DNA from: Cokeromyces recurvatus | Lineage: Eukaryota > Mucoromycota > Mucoromycetes > Mucorales > Mucoraceae | Assembly: GCF_025118155.1 (NCBI RefSeq) | Contig: NW_026251390.1 | Coordinates: forward strand, 1,106,755-1,170,754 | Length of the DNA stretch: 64,000 bases | Reading direction: 5' to 3' | Part shown: piece after piece, positions 37,888-50,661 of the stretch | Position numbering within the stretch: the first letter of the stretch is position 1 | How the letters are laid out: each line of letters starts with the position of its first letter | Notes under the pieces: model-generated | The model's input: only the letters and a program-made list of their open reading frames with translations | What the model was told of the DNA's origin: nothing | The model's database searches: none | Position numbers and translations under genes: made by a program

Positions 37888-37912
37888 TGGCCCAACCTAT
37901 TTTCTTCAGCTG
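37773..37912. repeat. Outer inverted repeat, right arm of mobile island
   Basis: Inverse of 25474-25609: CTGTCTTTAATGTCC, AGTTGTCCCATTTTC, GAAATGGGCCAA, a T run of ~40, GTGGCCCAACC and CTTCAGCTG, then TA. Together the two arms would form a palindrome with a central TA. Confidence 0.85.
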
Positions 37913-38285
37913 TAAAAAAGTGACTATGGAACCTTTCTTTTTTAATCTTATGCAACTCCTTCATTGTCCAATCAAATCATTTTATAAAATCTATTTTTTT
38001 TCTCTATTGATAACAAATACAATAAAGAAATAGTGCATAAAAATGACCAATATTGTATGCAAACTACAATAATAAAAGGATAAAGTGCATTTATTTAAAG
38101 GAAGATTCTTCTATATTTTTAGTAGTTTCACAGAAAACTATATATTACCTTTTAATATCGTTTTCCTTTCTTTCTTCTTCTTCTTCTTTTATCTCTTATC
38201 TTATTATATATCCTTTTCTTTTTTTTTTCCTTTTCTTTCTTTCTTTCTTTTTTTTTTCTCTCTAAGAAAAAACAAATCAATAATT

Positions 38286-39926
38286 ATGGATAGGTTACCG
38301 ACCGAAATCTTTATAAAAATTACTTCATATCTTTCACTAGATGACAAACTTAATTGCATTCTTGTTTGTTATAAATGGTACGATTTAATCAAGATGGCCC
38401 ATTTGTATAAATCTCTAGATTTTCGTAAACAGGAAAAACTTCAACAAGCCATCTTATTCTTTCATGACTATAATTACAAACAATCAGTTCAGGATCTTAT
38501 TATATCTGATTGTTGCAATTCAGTTCATCGACGTGCTAGTCTACCAGCTACATTCCCTAATCTTAAAACACTCAAGTTTATTGCAACTGAGGAGCCTAAA
38601 AGTATACCTATTGATCAGGATAGTCAACTTAAAAAAAATGTCCAAATGTGGCAAAGGCTTGAACGAGTGACAGAACGATTACGCTATTATTCAATCACAC
38701 TCTGTTTATTGCGATCACCACAACCTGTCATTAATCTCCGCTCTATTCATATCATTTATCACAGTGATCAATTCTATGAAGAATCAAGGCATGCAGAGAA
38801 CTACTACAAGTTTCGATCTCTTTTGAGATACATTAAGAATGCACCCCATTTGGCTGATCTAAGCATCTCCAATACCTTTATTAGTTTAAAGGACCTTGAA
38901 GAAATTCATCATAGCTGTCCTGAACTCGAAACTCTTGCCTTAAATCATGTCAATATGTCATTCTCTAATAGACACATCAATATGATCTTAGGCGCTTTTC
39001 AAAAGTTTAATCTAAGTGGGGTTCATGTTTGGAAATCAGCTGATAGACTACACTCTTTAACTATCTCTAATACCCCTAGTTGTATAGAAGAGGATATAGT
39101 TATTCATAAAACATGGTTGCATTATTTAGGCCAAAAGTATCCAAATCTATCTCATCTTTCTTTATGGATGCCATTACCAGATAACACGACGTCATCAACA
39201 TTACCTGTAATAGAAGAAGAGCTCATTACTAATTTTTCTTACTGGACTCATCTTAAGAATTTCAACATGAATATATACCCTTTTACATCTAAAATAATTC
39301 AAGCGATGAATATGAATGATTTGTATTTAGAGCAACTAACACTATATGGTGATTCAAGTGAACTAGAGAAGCAGCTTTCTTGTCTAAAGTCTTTAAAACG
39401 AAAAGAAAATATCAAGGATCTTATATTAGAGTATAGGAGAAAGAAAGTGACAGACACGACGACCTCTTCATCATTTTGGTGTATACATCAAACATCTATA
39501 CTCATTGAAACTTGTTTATTGAAAGAATTCAAACAATTGTATCATTTGTCAATTACTTCTAAAGAGGGAATTATCTTTTGTAATCTTGATACGTTTACTG
39601 CTCTTTTACGGTCCATCCCTGAGCAACTTCAAACTTTGGAAATCGAGGGCTTACTTCTTGAACCGTTATCGACACATCATGATAGTCAAGTAGTATTAGA
39701 GCATCCAATTCAACTAAAGCGGTTAAATATTAAAAACTGCTTTATTACTGATAATGATGAACAACAACAGCTAGCAATTCTAAATAACTGGTTAACATAT
39801 CAATTGCTTCCTAACTGCCCACTTTTAACATCATTTGATTTTGATGAACAGTTTGCAGTAAACAAGTTATTATATGACGGGCATAATCGAAGTATATCTG
39901 TTTTAGGACTAAAAGCAGATATATGA
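38286..39926 (+). CDS. F-box protein
   Basis: Single exon, 546 aa from ATG 38286; the same frame is open upstream through a pyrimidine-rich leader but that part (poly-Phe/Ser) is not protein-like. The N-terminus MDRLPTEIFIKITSYLSLDD with LVCYKWYDLIKMAHLYKSL is a good F-box, which in SCF ubiquitin ligases binds Skp1. The rest contains irregular leucine-rich segments (LADLSISNTFISLKDLEEIH, LETLALNHVNMSF, LQTLEIEGLLLEPL), suggesting LRR-type substrate binding. The substrate is unknown. The 370 bases upstream hold only T-rich sequence after the mobile island. Confidence 0.85.
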   Translation: MDRLPTEIFIKITSYLSLDDKLNCILVCYKWYDLIKMAHLYKSLDFRKQEKLQQAILFFHDYNYKQSVQDLIISDCCNSVHRRASLPATFPNLKTLKFIATEEPKSIPIDQDSQLKKNVQMWQRLERVTERLRYYSITLCLLRSPQPVINLRSIHIIYHSDQFYEESRHAENYYKFRSLLRYIKNAPHLADLSISNTFISLKDLEEIHHSCPELETLALNHVNMSFSNRHINMILGAFQKFNLSGVHVWKSADRLHSLTISNTPSCIEEDIVIHKTWLHYLGQKYPNLSHLSLWMPLPDNTTSSTLPVIEEELITNFSYWTHLKNFNMNIYPFTSKIIQAMNMNDLYLEQLTLYGDSSELEKQLSCLKSLKRKENIKDLILEYRRKKVTDTTTSSSFWCIHQTSILIETCLLKEFKQLYHLSITSKEGIIFCNLDTFTALLRSIPEQLQTLEIEGLLLEPLSTHHDSQVVLEHPIQLKRLNIKNCFITDNDEQQQLAILNNWLTYQLLPNCPLLTSFDFDEQFAVNKLLYDGHNRSISVLGLKADI

Positions 39927-40495
39927 TAAAGCTTGTATTATATTACCTTTTATATATGTATATATGTGTATACATATTTATATTTATTTGTTCTTCTTTT
40001 GTATTCTAAATAACTACAATAAAAAAAAATGTATATTATTTATAAAGTATTACTAAGAATTAAATACATGTATTAGAGTTTAATTATTTTTTACAGACTC
40101 TGCAATTCTTTGCTTATATACATGTATGTATATAAAGCGGCTACTTTATCCCAAGATATACAGACAAGCAACAGTTCCTCTTCTATTCTTATTCAGAATA
40201 CAGCCCAGAGAAATGGACAGCAACACATGATCCATTTTTAATGATGACTACTTATCACTCAACAACGTTATGAATTACTAACTTTTATATGTATCGAACA
40301 AGAGGTTGTTCATATCTATAATTATATAAACAACAACAACAAAAAATAAATAAAAAAAATAAGCTTTAACAGTGCTTCTATAATTGAATTTTCGTTTATT
40401 CAGTTTTCAATCATAACGCTTTAACAGCAGCTAGATTGTATGTTTTAATTATTTTATCTTTCAAAACTGCTTGGACTCACAAGCCCTTTTATTGG

Positions 40496-40543
<48 letters not shown>

Positions 40544-40697
40544 TTCTTAACAACTCAGATGTAGTACTATTGTAGATAGTCTTATTAAGTTGCATGTGAA
40601 ATCATTTTACATATCAATCTTATTTTTTTTTTTTCTTTTCTCCCCTTTTTCCTTCTCCCTTTTTTTTTTTTTTTTTTCTCACAACCATAATTCCAAC
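39927..40697. other. Intergenic
   Basis: AT-rich, with a ~40-base A run (40500-40540) and pyrimidine tracts just before the next start codon. I see no gene. Confidence 0.5.
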
Positions 40698-41795
40698 ATG
40701 TTCCCCTCTTCTTCTCCTCTATGTAATTCTACTTTATTATCGTTCATGAATCGTAGTTTCAGTACGGTAGTGAATAAGAAAAAAGAGATTAAGCATGTGA
40801 CTATTATTGGAGCAGGACTTATGGGTTCAGGTATTGCACAAGTTGCTGCACAAGCCAACTTTACAGTTCAACTTACGGATACCTCTGATAAGGCACTTGA
40901 AAATGCGCAATCCATTATCATGAAATCCCTCACTCGAGTTGCCCGAAAACGATTCCCCTCAGATGAAACTCAACAGGGGGACTTTATGGACCAGACGCTA
41001 AAGAATCTTCATTTCTCTACACTTCCAGTTCCAGAGTCGACTGACTTGGTCATTGAGGCTATTGTCGAAAACATGGAGGTTAAACAACAACTCTTTAAAA
41101 AATTAGATAAGGAACTAAATAAGGATGCCCTGTTTTGTTCAAATACTTCCTCCTTGCCTATCTCATTGATTGCACAGGCAACTTCTGATAGTCGTCGCTT
41201 TGCAGGCTTGCATTTCTTTAATCCAGTACCAGCTATGAAGTTGGTAGAGGTCGTTAGGACTGATCGTGTGACGAATGAGGACTTTGAAAGCTTGATGGAA
41301 TTCTCGAGACGTGTTGGAAAGACACCTGTCGCTTGTAAAGATACACCAGGGTAAGTAAGAAAAAAAAAAGAGAAATAGAAATAGAGAGAGAATAAATGGC
41401 ATCGATTTATTTACATATCTTAGTTTTATTGTAAATCGTCTTTTGGTACCTTATATGATGGAGGCATTCCGTATCATTGATCGTAAAGAGGCCTCTATTG
41501 AAGATATCGATACTGCCATGAAATTAGGTGCCGGTATGCCAATGGGCCCATTAGAACTTGCTGATGTAAAGTAGACTCAATATGTATTTATATACGTAAT
41601 CTATTATTTAACAGTTTAATATTCTTTTAGTTTGTTGGTTTGGATACAATGAAGTTTATTGTAGATGGTTGGGAAAAAGAGGGTAAAATAGATCCTGCTC
41701 TTACAAAGCCTTCTCATGTCTTGAATAAACTTGTAGATGAAGGTCATTTAGGACGTAAATCTGGTAAAGGTTTTTATGATTATTCTAAAAAATAA
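40698..41795 (+). CDS. Mitochondrial 3-hydroxyacyl-CoA dehydrogenase
   Basis: NAD-dependent oxidation of L-3-hydroxyacyl-CoA in beta-oxidation (HADH / 3-hydroxybutyryl-CoA dehydrogenase family). Exons 40698-41350, 41424-41565 and 41631-41795 give 319 aa. A presequence-like start ([20 protein letters not shown]) precedes the Rossmann motif [31 protein letters not shown], the catalytic HFFNPVP block and [16 protein letters not shown] across the first splice are family-diagnostic, as are [13 protein letters not shown] and [11 protein letters not shown] at the end. The upstream in-frame ATG at 40590 codes for low-complexity Phe/Ser and is unlikely to be the start. Confidence 0.95.
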
Positions 41796-41901
41796 TAAAA
41801 TAAAAAAAAGGGATTTATTTTTTCTTAAACAAAAATGAAATGAAACGAAATGAAACGAAACAAAATAATAATAATAATAATAATAAAAGAGAGAAAGAGA
41901 T

Positions 41902-43351
41902 CTAATTATATTCTACAACGGCATATTTGCCACTAAATCTCCATTCTTGACGAGTGGCTCTACTCTCAATATCTTTTCGAGTCTCCTCAGATAAACCTAC
42001 TACGGGATCTGCCTTATTGGTACGCAAGGCAATAATGTGTGTAAAGTCGTTTGCCATGGCAGGTCCAATAGCCTCCTTAAAGGAAGTTGTAACTGGCCAA
42101 TCGCAGTCAAACACCAATTTACGATAATTAAGATCTCCTTTATAAAGCACAACATCAGCCTTTTTCATATCCTCAAATAAGAGTGGAGCATCTGATTTCA
42201 TGTACCAATACGATAAACCTGAACACCAAAAGTCATCAGAACGAACTTTCAATTGACCGCTTTCATAATATCCTTGCCAACGCTTTATCATTTTCTCCAA
42301 CAGCTCAACATCGTCCTGTGAACGACTGTGAGGGAAAAAATGACGATCGAAGCAACACTTGAACAACAGGGGTATATCCTTTGGCATGACATCGGATACA
42401 AACCAAGGAATGGTCTTGCAATGAAAGACGACTTGAGCTGCTCTCTTGGATTGAATTAACCAATCGGCAAAAACCATATCCACAAAGACCTCAAAGCCCG
42501 AATTATCCAGAACGAAATCAACACGTCCATTTTCTAATTGTTGAAGTTGAGACCATAATTTCTCGGTATCATCTACCAAGATAAACTTTTTACGTTCAGT
42601 CAGGTGTTCCTTTTCGATGGCTTGGAGATGTTTAATATCTTCTTTAGAGATGTTGGTTAACAAACTGAGGTCAGTGGCATTACCCCAGAGACAGACTTGA
42701 ATTAGTTCATGGTAAATGAGGTCAAGTGCAATATCCTTTGTTCCTTCAGTAGCAGTTTGAATGGTCTCCAAATTATTTTGCATTTTGCGAGCTAGATCAA
42801 AGACTGCTTCATGAGAGCCTCGAAATGTTTCTATCTTTTGTCGTTCAAAGGGGTCATAATTTTGCCAATATTGTGTTTGATTAAAAATTTCAGTCAGTCG
42901 GCGATATAGATAACATTCATTGAAGAGCCAAGTACTTGTAAACCAAGTTAAACCATTAAAGTAAGTCTTGAGGTCGTTGTTCCACTTTTCAGTGTCAGAT
43001 GCATTATCCTGGATAGGTCTATCAGAAAAAAAAAAGTAAGCTATTTCATCCAAGTGTGTAGGTTATTGGCTTTATTATTATTATTATTATTATTCTATTT
43101 ATATATTTATATATATACCTAAGAGGTTTATCTTCTGCAATTTCCTTTTTAAGAGCTTCACATGCGTTAATAACTTGAACACCTTCTTGAGCGCGTTCAG
43201 GTGACGATGTCAAAATAGTTTGTTTGACATCATCAATGACTCCATTAATAATGATGGGCCAACGACGGATGGTTGTGTCATAAGCAAAACTTTCTGTATT
43301 AGTTGCTCTATATGCTGGATAAGGTGGATTATTTGGTGAAATCGCTGTCAT
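41902..43351 (-). CDS. ARMT1: ARMT1/DUF89 metal-dependent damage-control phosphatase
   Basis: DUF89 family, subfamily with human ARMT1 and yeast YMR027W; members are metal-dependent phosphatases acting on sugar phosphates, and ARMT1 has also been reported as a protein-glutamate methyltransferase. Exons 43119-43351 and 41902-43018 give 449 aa. Signature blocks: FVLDNSGFEVFVDMVFADWL (metal-binding Asp-Asn), WFVSDVMPKD, ADVVLYKGDLNYRKL and the C-terminal RTNKADPVVGL. N-terminal MTAISPNNPPYPAYRATNTE matches the usual substrate-side start. The intron carries an ATT/TAT microsatellite. Confidence 0.93.
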
Positions 43352-43884
43352 GTTTAACTAATGAAAAAATAGAAAAAAAAAATAGTTTCTTTCCTTTTTT
43401 TCTTCCCTTCACTTTATTTTTATTTTTACCCGATCAAAAAATAAAGTTCCAATGCGGTATTTCAATGATTATTACATAATCAAACACCTATCATAACAAT
43501 GAATCCAGTTCTTCAGTTTTTTTGAGGAATCTATACATTACATAATAGTACTGTTTAGAACTCTCCCCACTCCCTTTTTTTTTTATGTATGTATGTATGT
43601 ATATATATTTATTTTCCACCAAAGACTATATTCAACCATGTGGTAATAAGAGGCAGCAACAAGTCTTTTATTTTTAATTTATTTTAGTATGAATAATCGT
43701 CCTGTATTTTATCCAGAGCATTTATTATGATGATACTTTTTTCATTCTTTATCAATCGAATTTATACAATGTGGATTAAAACATTTTCTTATCATGAATA
43801 CCTACAACATTCATGTTCTCGTCTGAATATTTCAACTATTCGTGTTACGTTTAAAATTGAATTTTATTATTATTATTATTATTT
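43352..43884. other. Intergenic
   Basis: 5' flank of ARMT1 and AT-rich sequence with a GTAT microsatellite (~43584-43607). No gene seen. Confidence 0.45.
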
Positions 43885-44530
43885 GACGAAATGAGCACAT
43901 AGCATTTTTCATCTGCTGTATTGCCCTTAGTCAGTTCTAATAGTATATAAGTAAGAAAAACACTCTTAAGAGACAAAAGAGAAAAGAATAAAAGTCTGTG
44001 TGTTAAAGATAAAATGAATATAATGAGTTAGAGAGGAACAAAATAAAAAGATCAGTAAGATAAAATTCAGAGACAGTACAAGGATATTAACACTTTTTCA
44101 GTTGAGTAACTATCTCGCTAGTAGTGCACCGGGTTCTGAGGGAGGAACTGAAGATGGCTTTTTTATGTAGGGTGATACAAATAGATGACCAACGGATTCT
44201 CTAAGGAGCCATATCCTGTGGGCGTTTTAGCTTTTTAGTTGGTTGGCTGGTTGGTTCAGTAGGAAGGAGAGTGTGTCTCTGTGGCCGTTCTTGGCATTTT
44301 GGAGTCGATGGTTCATATGTAGGTAGACACTTAATAGAATGAGTACAACTGAACGTTTGAGAAGGGTATGGTAGGGACATGGATGAGGTATACCCTCAGG
44401 TAGGTATACCAAGCACTGCGGGTTGTATGAACGGTTGCAGTTTTTGCCATATGTGAGATTGATCTACTGTATCGTATGCCGATTTAATATTAGGAAAAAT
44501 CAGCATCAGTTTGAAGTGATTTCATGGTTG
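43885..44530 (-). mobile_element. LINE remnant, internally deleted (copy L3)
   Basis: On the minus strand it starts within the reverse-transcriptase domain (NIKSAYDTVDQSHIWQKLQP, ~44500-44420), then jumps to the C-terminal region (EGIPHPCPYHTLL, DTLSFLLNQP), which aligns with WLPDGKPRPCLFHP and DPLSFLLNLLP of copy L4. It ends with the shared 3' terminus: GGGCAATAC, hairpin at 43901-43917 and ATGTGCTCA read on the minus strand. Roughly 1 kb between RT and C-terminus is missing compared with L4. Confidence 0.75.
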
Positions 44531-45094
44531 TAAGATTTTTAACTTAACTCAATAAGATAAATAGTCATGATAGAATATATATAGTGCACTTCTGTGATGA
44601 TTCTGTCTACAAACATATTAAGTATATTTACTCTTGTATAGAAAAATAATTAATAAAAGTCCTGCAACTAAGAATATATCTTCTTATATTATTATTCTGT
44701 TAAAGATGAATTTATAAAAATAACTTTGTATAAGTTGAACTGGAGTAAACTAAGAATAATACAAATACGCGTAATAATTGATTCCACTTAGAGTGCACAC
44801 ATTAGTTATATACAAAATACATGAATCTATATCTATAATTGTATTATCAAATACAATTTGTTATATTTTTATCTTCTTATTACTCATCATCCTTAACCAC
44901 AAAATATATAAATACTCTTACATTATTAACCCTTATTCGGTATAACAAGAATTATAATTAACTTTGTCTTAATAAACTTATTGACAAGTCTCAATGTACT
45001 TCTTCTGTCTGTTTTCTTTTTTAATTTCTTTTTTTTTATTCTTTTATTTTTATTTAAATTTATATTTTATTATATTCTTCTCTGTATACCACAG
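44531..45094. other. AT-rich spacer between two LINE remnants
   Basis: No reading frame or repeat end recognised. Confidence 0.4.
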
Positions 45095-47005
45095 CAAGCC
45101 TGACATCGATTTTCCGCAAACTCTTTGAAAAAAGTATATATCATGCCCTGCAAGCATCAAGCCCTCAACTGGATATTGCTCAAGGGTGTTTTAGAGAATG
45201 CCGAGGTTCCTTAGATCAAGTCTTATGTTTAACTGAAATCTGCAAAATACTGTGTCAATATCATCACTTTATCCCTACTTTGGGCTTTTCTAGATATAAA
45301 ATCAGCCTATGATACCGTTGATCGTCGTTTTATTTGGAAACAATTACAACCTTTTGTCTCTCGCCCTATGTTGGCCATTCTCAAGAACCTCTTTGATAAT
45401 GTATACATTGAAGTATTATTCAACAACTCTGCATCAACTAGATTTAAACCAACCACCGGGGTACTCCAAGGATCGATTTTTTTTCTCCCTTTTTATATTC
45501 AATGATCTATATCAATGGCTTACCAAATCCTCTACGTCCACAATTATCTGCACTAAATAAACTCACAGATGTCATTAAATTAGCTCCATCAATTACCTCT
45601 CTTCTCTATGCTAACGATGTTGTATTGATTGCCAAAACCAGAAAAAAATGACTCAATTGCTGCAAGCTTGTGAAGAACATAGTTACAGTTTAGGTTACCG
45701 TTGGAATCCAGCGAAACGTGTTGTTGTTGCTCCTTCAAGAGATGAACAGACCTATCAACTTTATGAAACTAATCTACCCAAAAGAAGCTTCGTTCTCATA
45801 TCCTTGGTATCGCTATCAAACCAGGTGGAAACATGAATACTGCTGCGCTTATCCAACATAATGCCAATAAAGCCACACAATCAATGAACCAAATCTTTGT
45901 AATTGGTGTCAAATCTGAAGGGTTAACCAAATTACTCTTAATGCGTTTCTGTGTACAAATGGTACACATTCACAAATGGATATATGGATTAATGATCTAT
46001 GACTTGAACCAATCTCATATAAAGCAACTTGAATCGGGTTAAAATGAATGTGTATGTAAATTGTATGGTGGATCTCGAACATCTTTGACTAAAGTGATGT
46101 TACATATGAACAACCAACCTTCAATGAAAGATAGATCCATGATACTACAAACCAAATACATAATTAGAACACTACAACTACCTGATGATACTTTGATTAC
46201 AAAAACTACTGCCCCATTTACAAACATCTGCAAGCCGCTCACAACGGTATAAATTAGTCTGCAACCCTCTTTGGCAAAAAATGTGAACCTGTGCTGGATA
46301 CATTGGATTGTTGTGTCTTTAAATCACTGAAACAACAATTTCTACAAGAAAGCCATGACACTCTACGTAATGGTCCAAATGCCCAAATGATCATCTACTT
46401 GCCGTCCAACCTTGGTGATTGATCCTATTTTATGGCCCCCAATGACACATCTGGAGCGTAGTCAGGTACTCCGCTGGCGTCTTGGTTGGCTCCCTGATGG
46501 AAAACCTCGTCCCTGTCTTTTTCATCCTGCAGTTCATCTTTCTCATGTCCATGCTACCGAATGCCTACACATACACCGTTGTCTACAAATGTCCAGATCT
46601 ATCAAAGACCTTCTTTCTTCCTTACTCAATTTATTACCCCTGAAAAACCAAAAAATGTTCCATCTATCTCTTTCTGGTTCGTACGTTGGCCTGAAATTTA
46701 TCTGACCCTACATGAATTGAATCCTATTTTCCATGGTGAAGATCATCCTCCTCCTCCTCCAGCTGATATCAGTGCTAGTTTGATGAAATGGTTGCAATGA
46801 TAAAAATGTTAGTGTCTCTGTCTTGTTTCTGATTTTTTTTTCTCTATTTTTCTTTAGTTTTACTTTCCTATCTTTTATTTTTTCTTTAGTCTTCAATACT
46901 TTTTTCATTTTCTCTCTTGACCTTGACTCTTAGGAGGATTTTTTTTTAACTCTTAACTTTGCGAACTGGTTCTAGCAATGCAGTTATTTAAACTATTGTA
47001 CTCAT
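45095..47005 (+). mobile_element. LINE remnant with reverse transcriptase (copy L4)
   Basis: 5'-truncated non-LTR retrotransposon. Frames shift several times. RT pieces: SLTSIFRKLFEKSIYHALQ, FRECRGSLDQVLCLTE, then after a shift near 45288 DIKSAYDTVDRRFIWKQLQP, TTGVLQGSI, and the active-site box reading LYANDVVLI where Y-A-D-D is expected (45613-45615, AAC). Downstream are blocks shared with other copies (IDPILWPPMTHLERSQ, RLGWLPDGKPRPC, LHELNPIFHGEDHPPPP, SLMKWLQ). The 3' end GAACTGGTTCTAGCAATGC with hairpin 46982-46994 and a degenerate TGTACTCA closes it. Dead copy. Confidence 0.85.
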
Positions 47006-47662
47006 TATAATCACTTTTTTTTTCTTTAATAAATTATCATTTAATCGCAATGACTGCGGATTCTTTTTTTTTTTTTTTTCTTAAAAAAAAAATCAAAAAT
47101 TATGTAAGCACAGCTGAAAAAAACCTTCTAAGAAAAAGTCCTTTAGTGATTAGTAATAAAGCTATTTAATACTAACAATATCCCTATTTATCTAATGGAT
47201 ATAGTCATTATAACGATAATAAGACTACTTTTATTTTTATATCCATTTGTGTGTGTGTGCTTTTCTTTTCTTTTCATTATTTGCTTGAAATAAAGTTAAA
47301 CAGATAATATTATGATTTCAATATTTAATATACCATAATCAGTCAGACTTCTTAACCTTTGTACGATTAATACTATATGAGAGCCTTTTTCATCAAAGCT
47401 ACTAGTAGTAGTAGGATTTTTTTTTTTTATATCTTCAAATTAAATTAAATTAATATTATTGGATAATAAAAATAGGAGAAAAGAATATACAGTACACACA
47501 CACATAATAACACTGTTACTACTATTGCTGCTGTATAATTTTACTTCCTTTATCAGAGCTAATATCCTAAAAAAGGTATAAATCAACGTATTCCAATTTA
47601 ATTTGCTCCCCCTCCCCTTTTTTTTTCGTTTTCTTTTCTTAACCAATAAATAAATAAATAAA
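47006..47662. other. Intergenic, 5' flank of MFS gene
   Basis: T- and A-rich sequence, no gene seen. A TAAATAAATAAATAAA repeat immediately precedes the next start codon. Confidence 0.5.
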
Positions 47663-49470
47663 ATGGGGGCTCCTGCCTATGTATTTTCTACCTTAGACGA
47701 CGAGCCGATTGCTGTTCTTCAAAAAAGGGTAACAAAAATGGATCATCAACAGACTAATACAACATTAAGAACGAAAAAATTAGCAGCAGAAGATGAATTA
47801 GAAGAATTAGAAGTTGATGATTCTTTTATAAAAGAAAATAAGCAACAACAAACACTACATCCAAGAGATTATAGTAATTTTATTCTACTTGTTATTTTAT
47901 GTATGTGAAACTTTCTAAATACTTATAAAAAAAAAAAAAGCTTGTAATGATTAATCCTATTTTACATACATGTAGATTTATTACAAGGTATTCCTGTTGG
48001 TCTTTCCTTTGGTTCTATCCCTTTTCTTTTGAAAGCTAAACTCTCCTATTCCCAAATCGCTGTATTTTCATTGTCGTCTTGGCCTTATTCTCTTAAGCTT
48101 ATTTGGTCACCCATTGTCGATGCCGCCTATACGCCTAAACTTGGACGTCGCAAATCATGGATTGTACCCATTCAAATTCTTACTGGCATCTTATTTTATA
48201 TATTAGGTACTCGTATTGATGAACTTATGGAACACGATGTGCCCATCTATACATTAACTTATGCCTTTTTGACTGTCATCTTTTTCTGTGCTACACAAGA
48301 TATTGCCGTGGATGGTTGGGCTTTGACACTTTTGTCAAAGGACTCATTATCGTATGCTTCAACAGCACAAACGATTGGTCTCAACTGCGGTTACTTTTTA
48401 TCCTTTACTGTCTTCTTGTCGTTTAATTCAGTTGAATTTAGTAACAAATATTTAAGAACTGTTCCACAATCAGTAGGCGTATTAGGTTTGGGAGCCTATA
48501 TGCGATTTTGGGCTATTATGTATTTAGTTGTAACGGCCTATTTGGTATTTTTCAAGACAGAACGTAAGGAGCCTGCAGATCAAGTGTTGGGTATTAAAGA
48601 AGTGTATGGAACTATTTGGAAGATTTGTAAATTGCCTCACATGAAGTCCTTTGTGATCGTTTTGTTGATTGCAAAGATTGGATTTATTTGTCATGAAGCA
48701 GTTACCTCACTCAAGTTATTAGAGAAAGGATTTTCAAGAGAGGATATGGCTTTATCCGTCTTGTTTGATTTTCCTTTACAAATCTTTTTTGGTTATTATG
48801 CAGCTAAATGGTCTAATGGAACAAGACCATTAAAGCCATGGTTATATGCATTTTATGGTCGATTAGCGTGTTCTGTCCTAGGCATGTTCATTGTAGCAGG
48901 ATACCCTAATGGACAAAGTGTAAATGGCTTTTACTTTGGCATGATCATGTTGTCTACTGTGTTAAGTTCATTTATGTCAACTGTTCAATTTGTCAGTATA
49001 TCAGCATTTATGACAGGCATTGCTGATCCAATTATTGGTGGAACCTATATGACCTTATTAAATACATTTAGTAATTTTGGAGGTACTTGGCCGAAATTCT
49101 TTGTATTAGAAGCAGTTGATTACTTTACAGTCAATCAATGTACCATAGCTAATGAGCAAGGTGAATGTAAGTAAAATAAAATCAACTATTTTCCCTATAC
49201 ATATTAATATGTGTGTGTGCGTGCGTATTTATTTGACACTATATATAAATACAATTAGATCCTTCTTGTAGTATAGAAACAGGTAAAGCATGGTGTAAAG
49301 AAGCTAATGGAGAATGTAAACTTGAGAAGGATGGATATTTCATTGTTGGTACATTATGCGTATTATTAGGTTTATTTACTTTATTGGTTTATATTAAGCC
49401 AATGGTGAAACGATTAGAGAAATTACCAAAAGCAATGTGGCGATTAAACAACAATAATGTGACACTATAA
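47663..49470 (+). CDS. Acetyl-CoA transporter-like MFS protein (SLC33A1/AT-1 family)
   Basis: Polytopic ER-membrane transporter family that moves acetyl-CoA into the ER lumen in animals. Exons 47663-47900, 47976-49166 and 49259-49470 give 546 aa. After a ~75-residue charged cytosolic N-terminus, TM1 has LLQGIPVGLSFGSIPFLL, followed by WSPIVDAAYTPKLGRRKSW (the MFS-like loop 2-3), ATQDIAVDGWALTLL and NCGYFLSF, all characteristic of this family. A Cys-containing loop near the C-terminus (YPSCSIETGKAWCKEANGEC) precedes the last TM, also family-typical. About 11-12 TM segments in all. Confidence 0.93.
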
Positions 49471-49549
49471 AAGCAATAATAATGTTGGTTTTTTTTTTTT
49501 TTTTTTTTCTTTTGTACATTATTTTTTTTTCTCCGCTATTACTTTCTAT

Positions 49550-49582
<33 letters not shown>

Positions 49583-49658
49583 TTTTTCTTTCTCTCTCTC
49601 TCTCTCTCTTTCCCCCTTCTTTTTATTATACATAAATATTACCCCCGCTCCCCCCATA

Positions 49659-50624
49659 ATGAAGAAAAGACGATTGTGGCCATTTTTATTGATAATAAAT
49701 GGAGTCCTTGGAAGTTTATTATCTTCCAGTGACGTTTATATAGCTTCTAGTAAAGACGAATAATAAAGATGGAACGATATATATAACTGATATAAACACT
49801 ACTTTTTTCTAGATCCAATTTTATTATATTCGAATGGTTCAATAACTGATTTTCAAACAAGCTTTATAAAAGCAAAAGATTTCAAGTCAGGAATTATACC
49901 ATTTGATAACTTGACAAAGCCCGACGCATCTGGACTTGAAGTAAAATAGAATAAAAAAAAAATAAAATAAAATGAAAAGAAAAGAAAAACGAAGCTTTCC
50001 TATTATACTCATTTATTGTAATGTAAGGGAATATTGTATGATAGAGGCTATTCTTGTCAATTAAATCAGACAACAACTCATAATACACTTTTCCCGTTTA
50101 TTATTAAGACAAATAGCAATAAAATAGCACTTGTAAGAAAGGGAGGAGGATGTAATTTTTATGATAAAGTATGGTATTCTCAATTAGATGGAGCAGTAGG
50201 TGTAATTATTTATGACGATATACCCTTTCGAGACGATGATACATCTGGATCTATGGTATAAATAAAGCGATATAATAAGGTGTATTTTTATTTATTTATT
50301 TATTTATTTACTTTATCATAGAAAATAGTAAAGGGTAATTTAACTATCACAATGTATTATGTAGACTTGAATGTAGGACTTGAGTTATTAGATATGTTGA
50401 CATTCATTACAAACAATACGACAAATAATGATATTCAACCTGCAATTAACGTAATACTGCACCCTGCTGTAGGTGGATATCCAACTGCTTGGGAATTTAC
50501 ATTAATTATCGTAGTTGCCTTATTGGCAATAAGCTTTTTAGCTTCAGGTATGGATATTTGTTTTCATTAAAAAAAAAAAACTTCCCCTAAATTAGTAATA
50601 ATAATTTACAAAAATGTATTAAAC

Positions 50625-50661
<37 letters not shown>

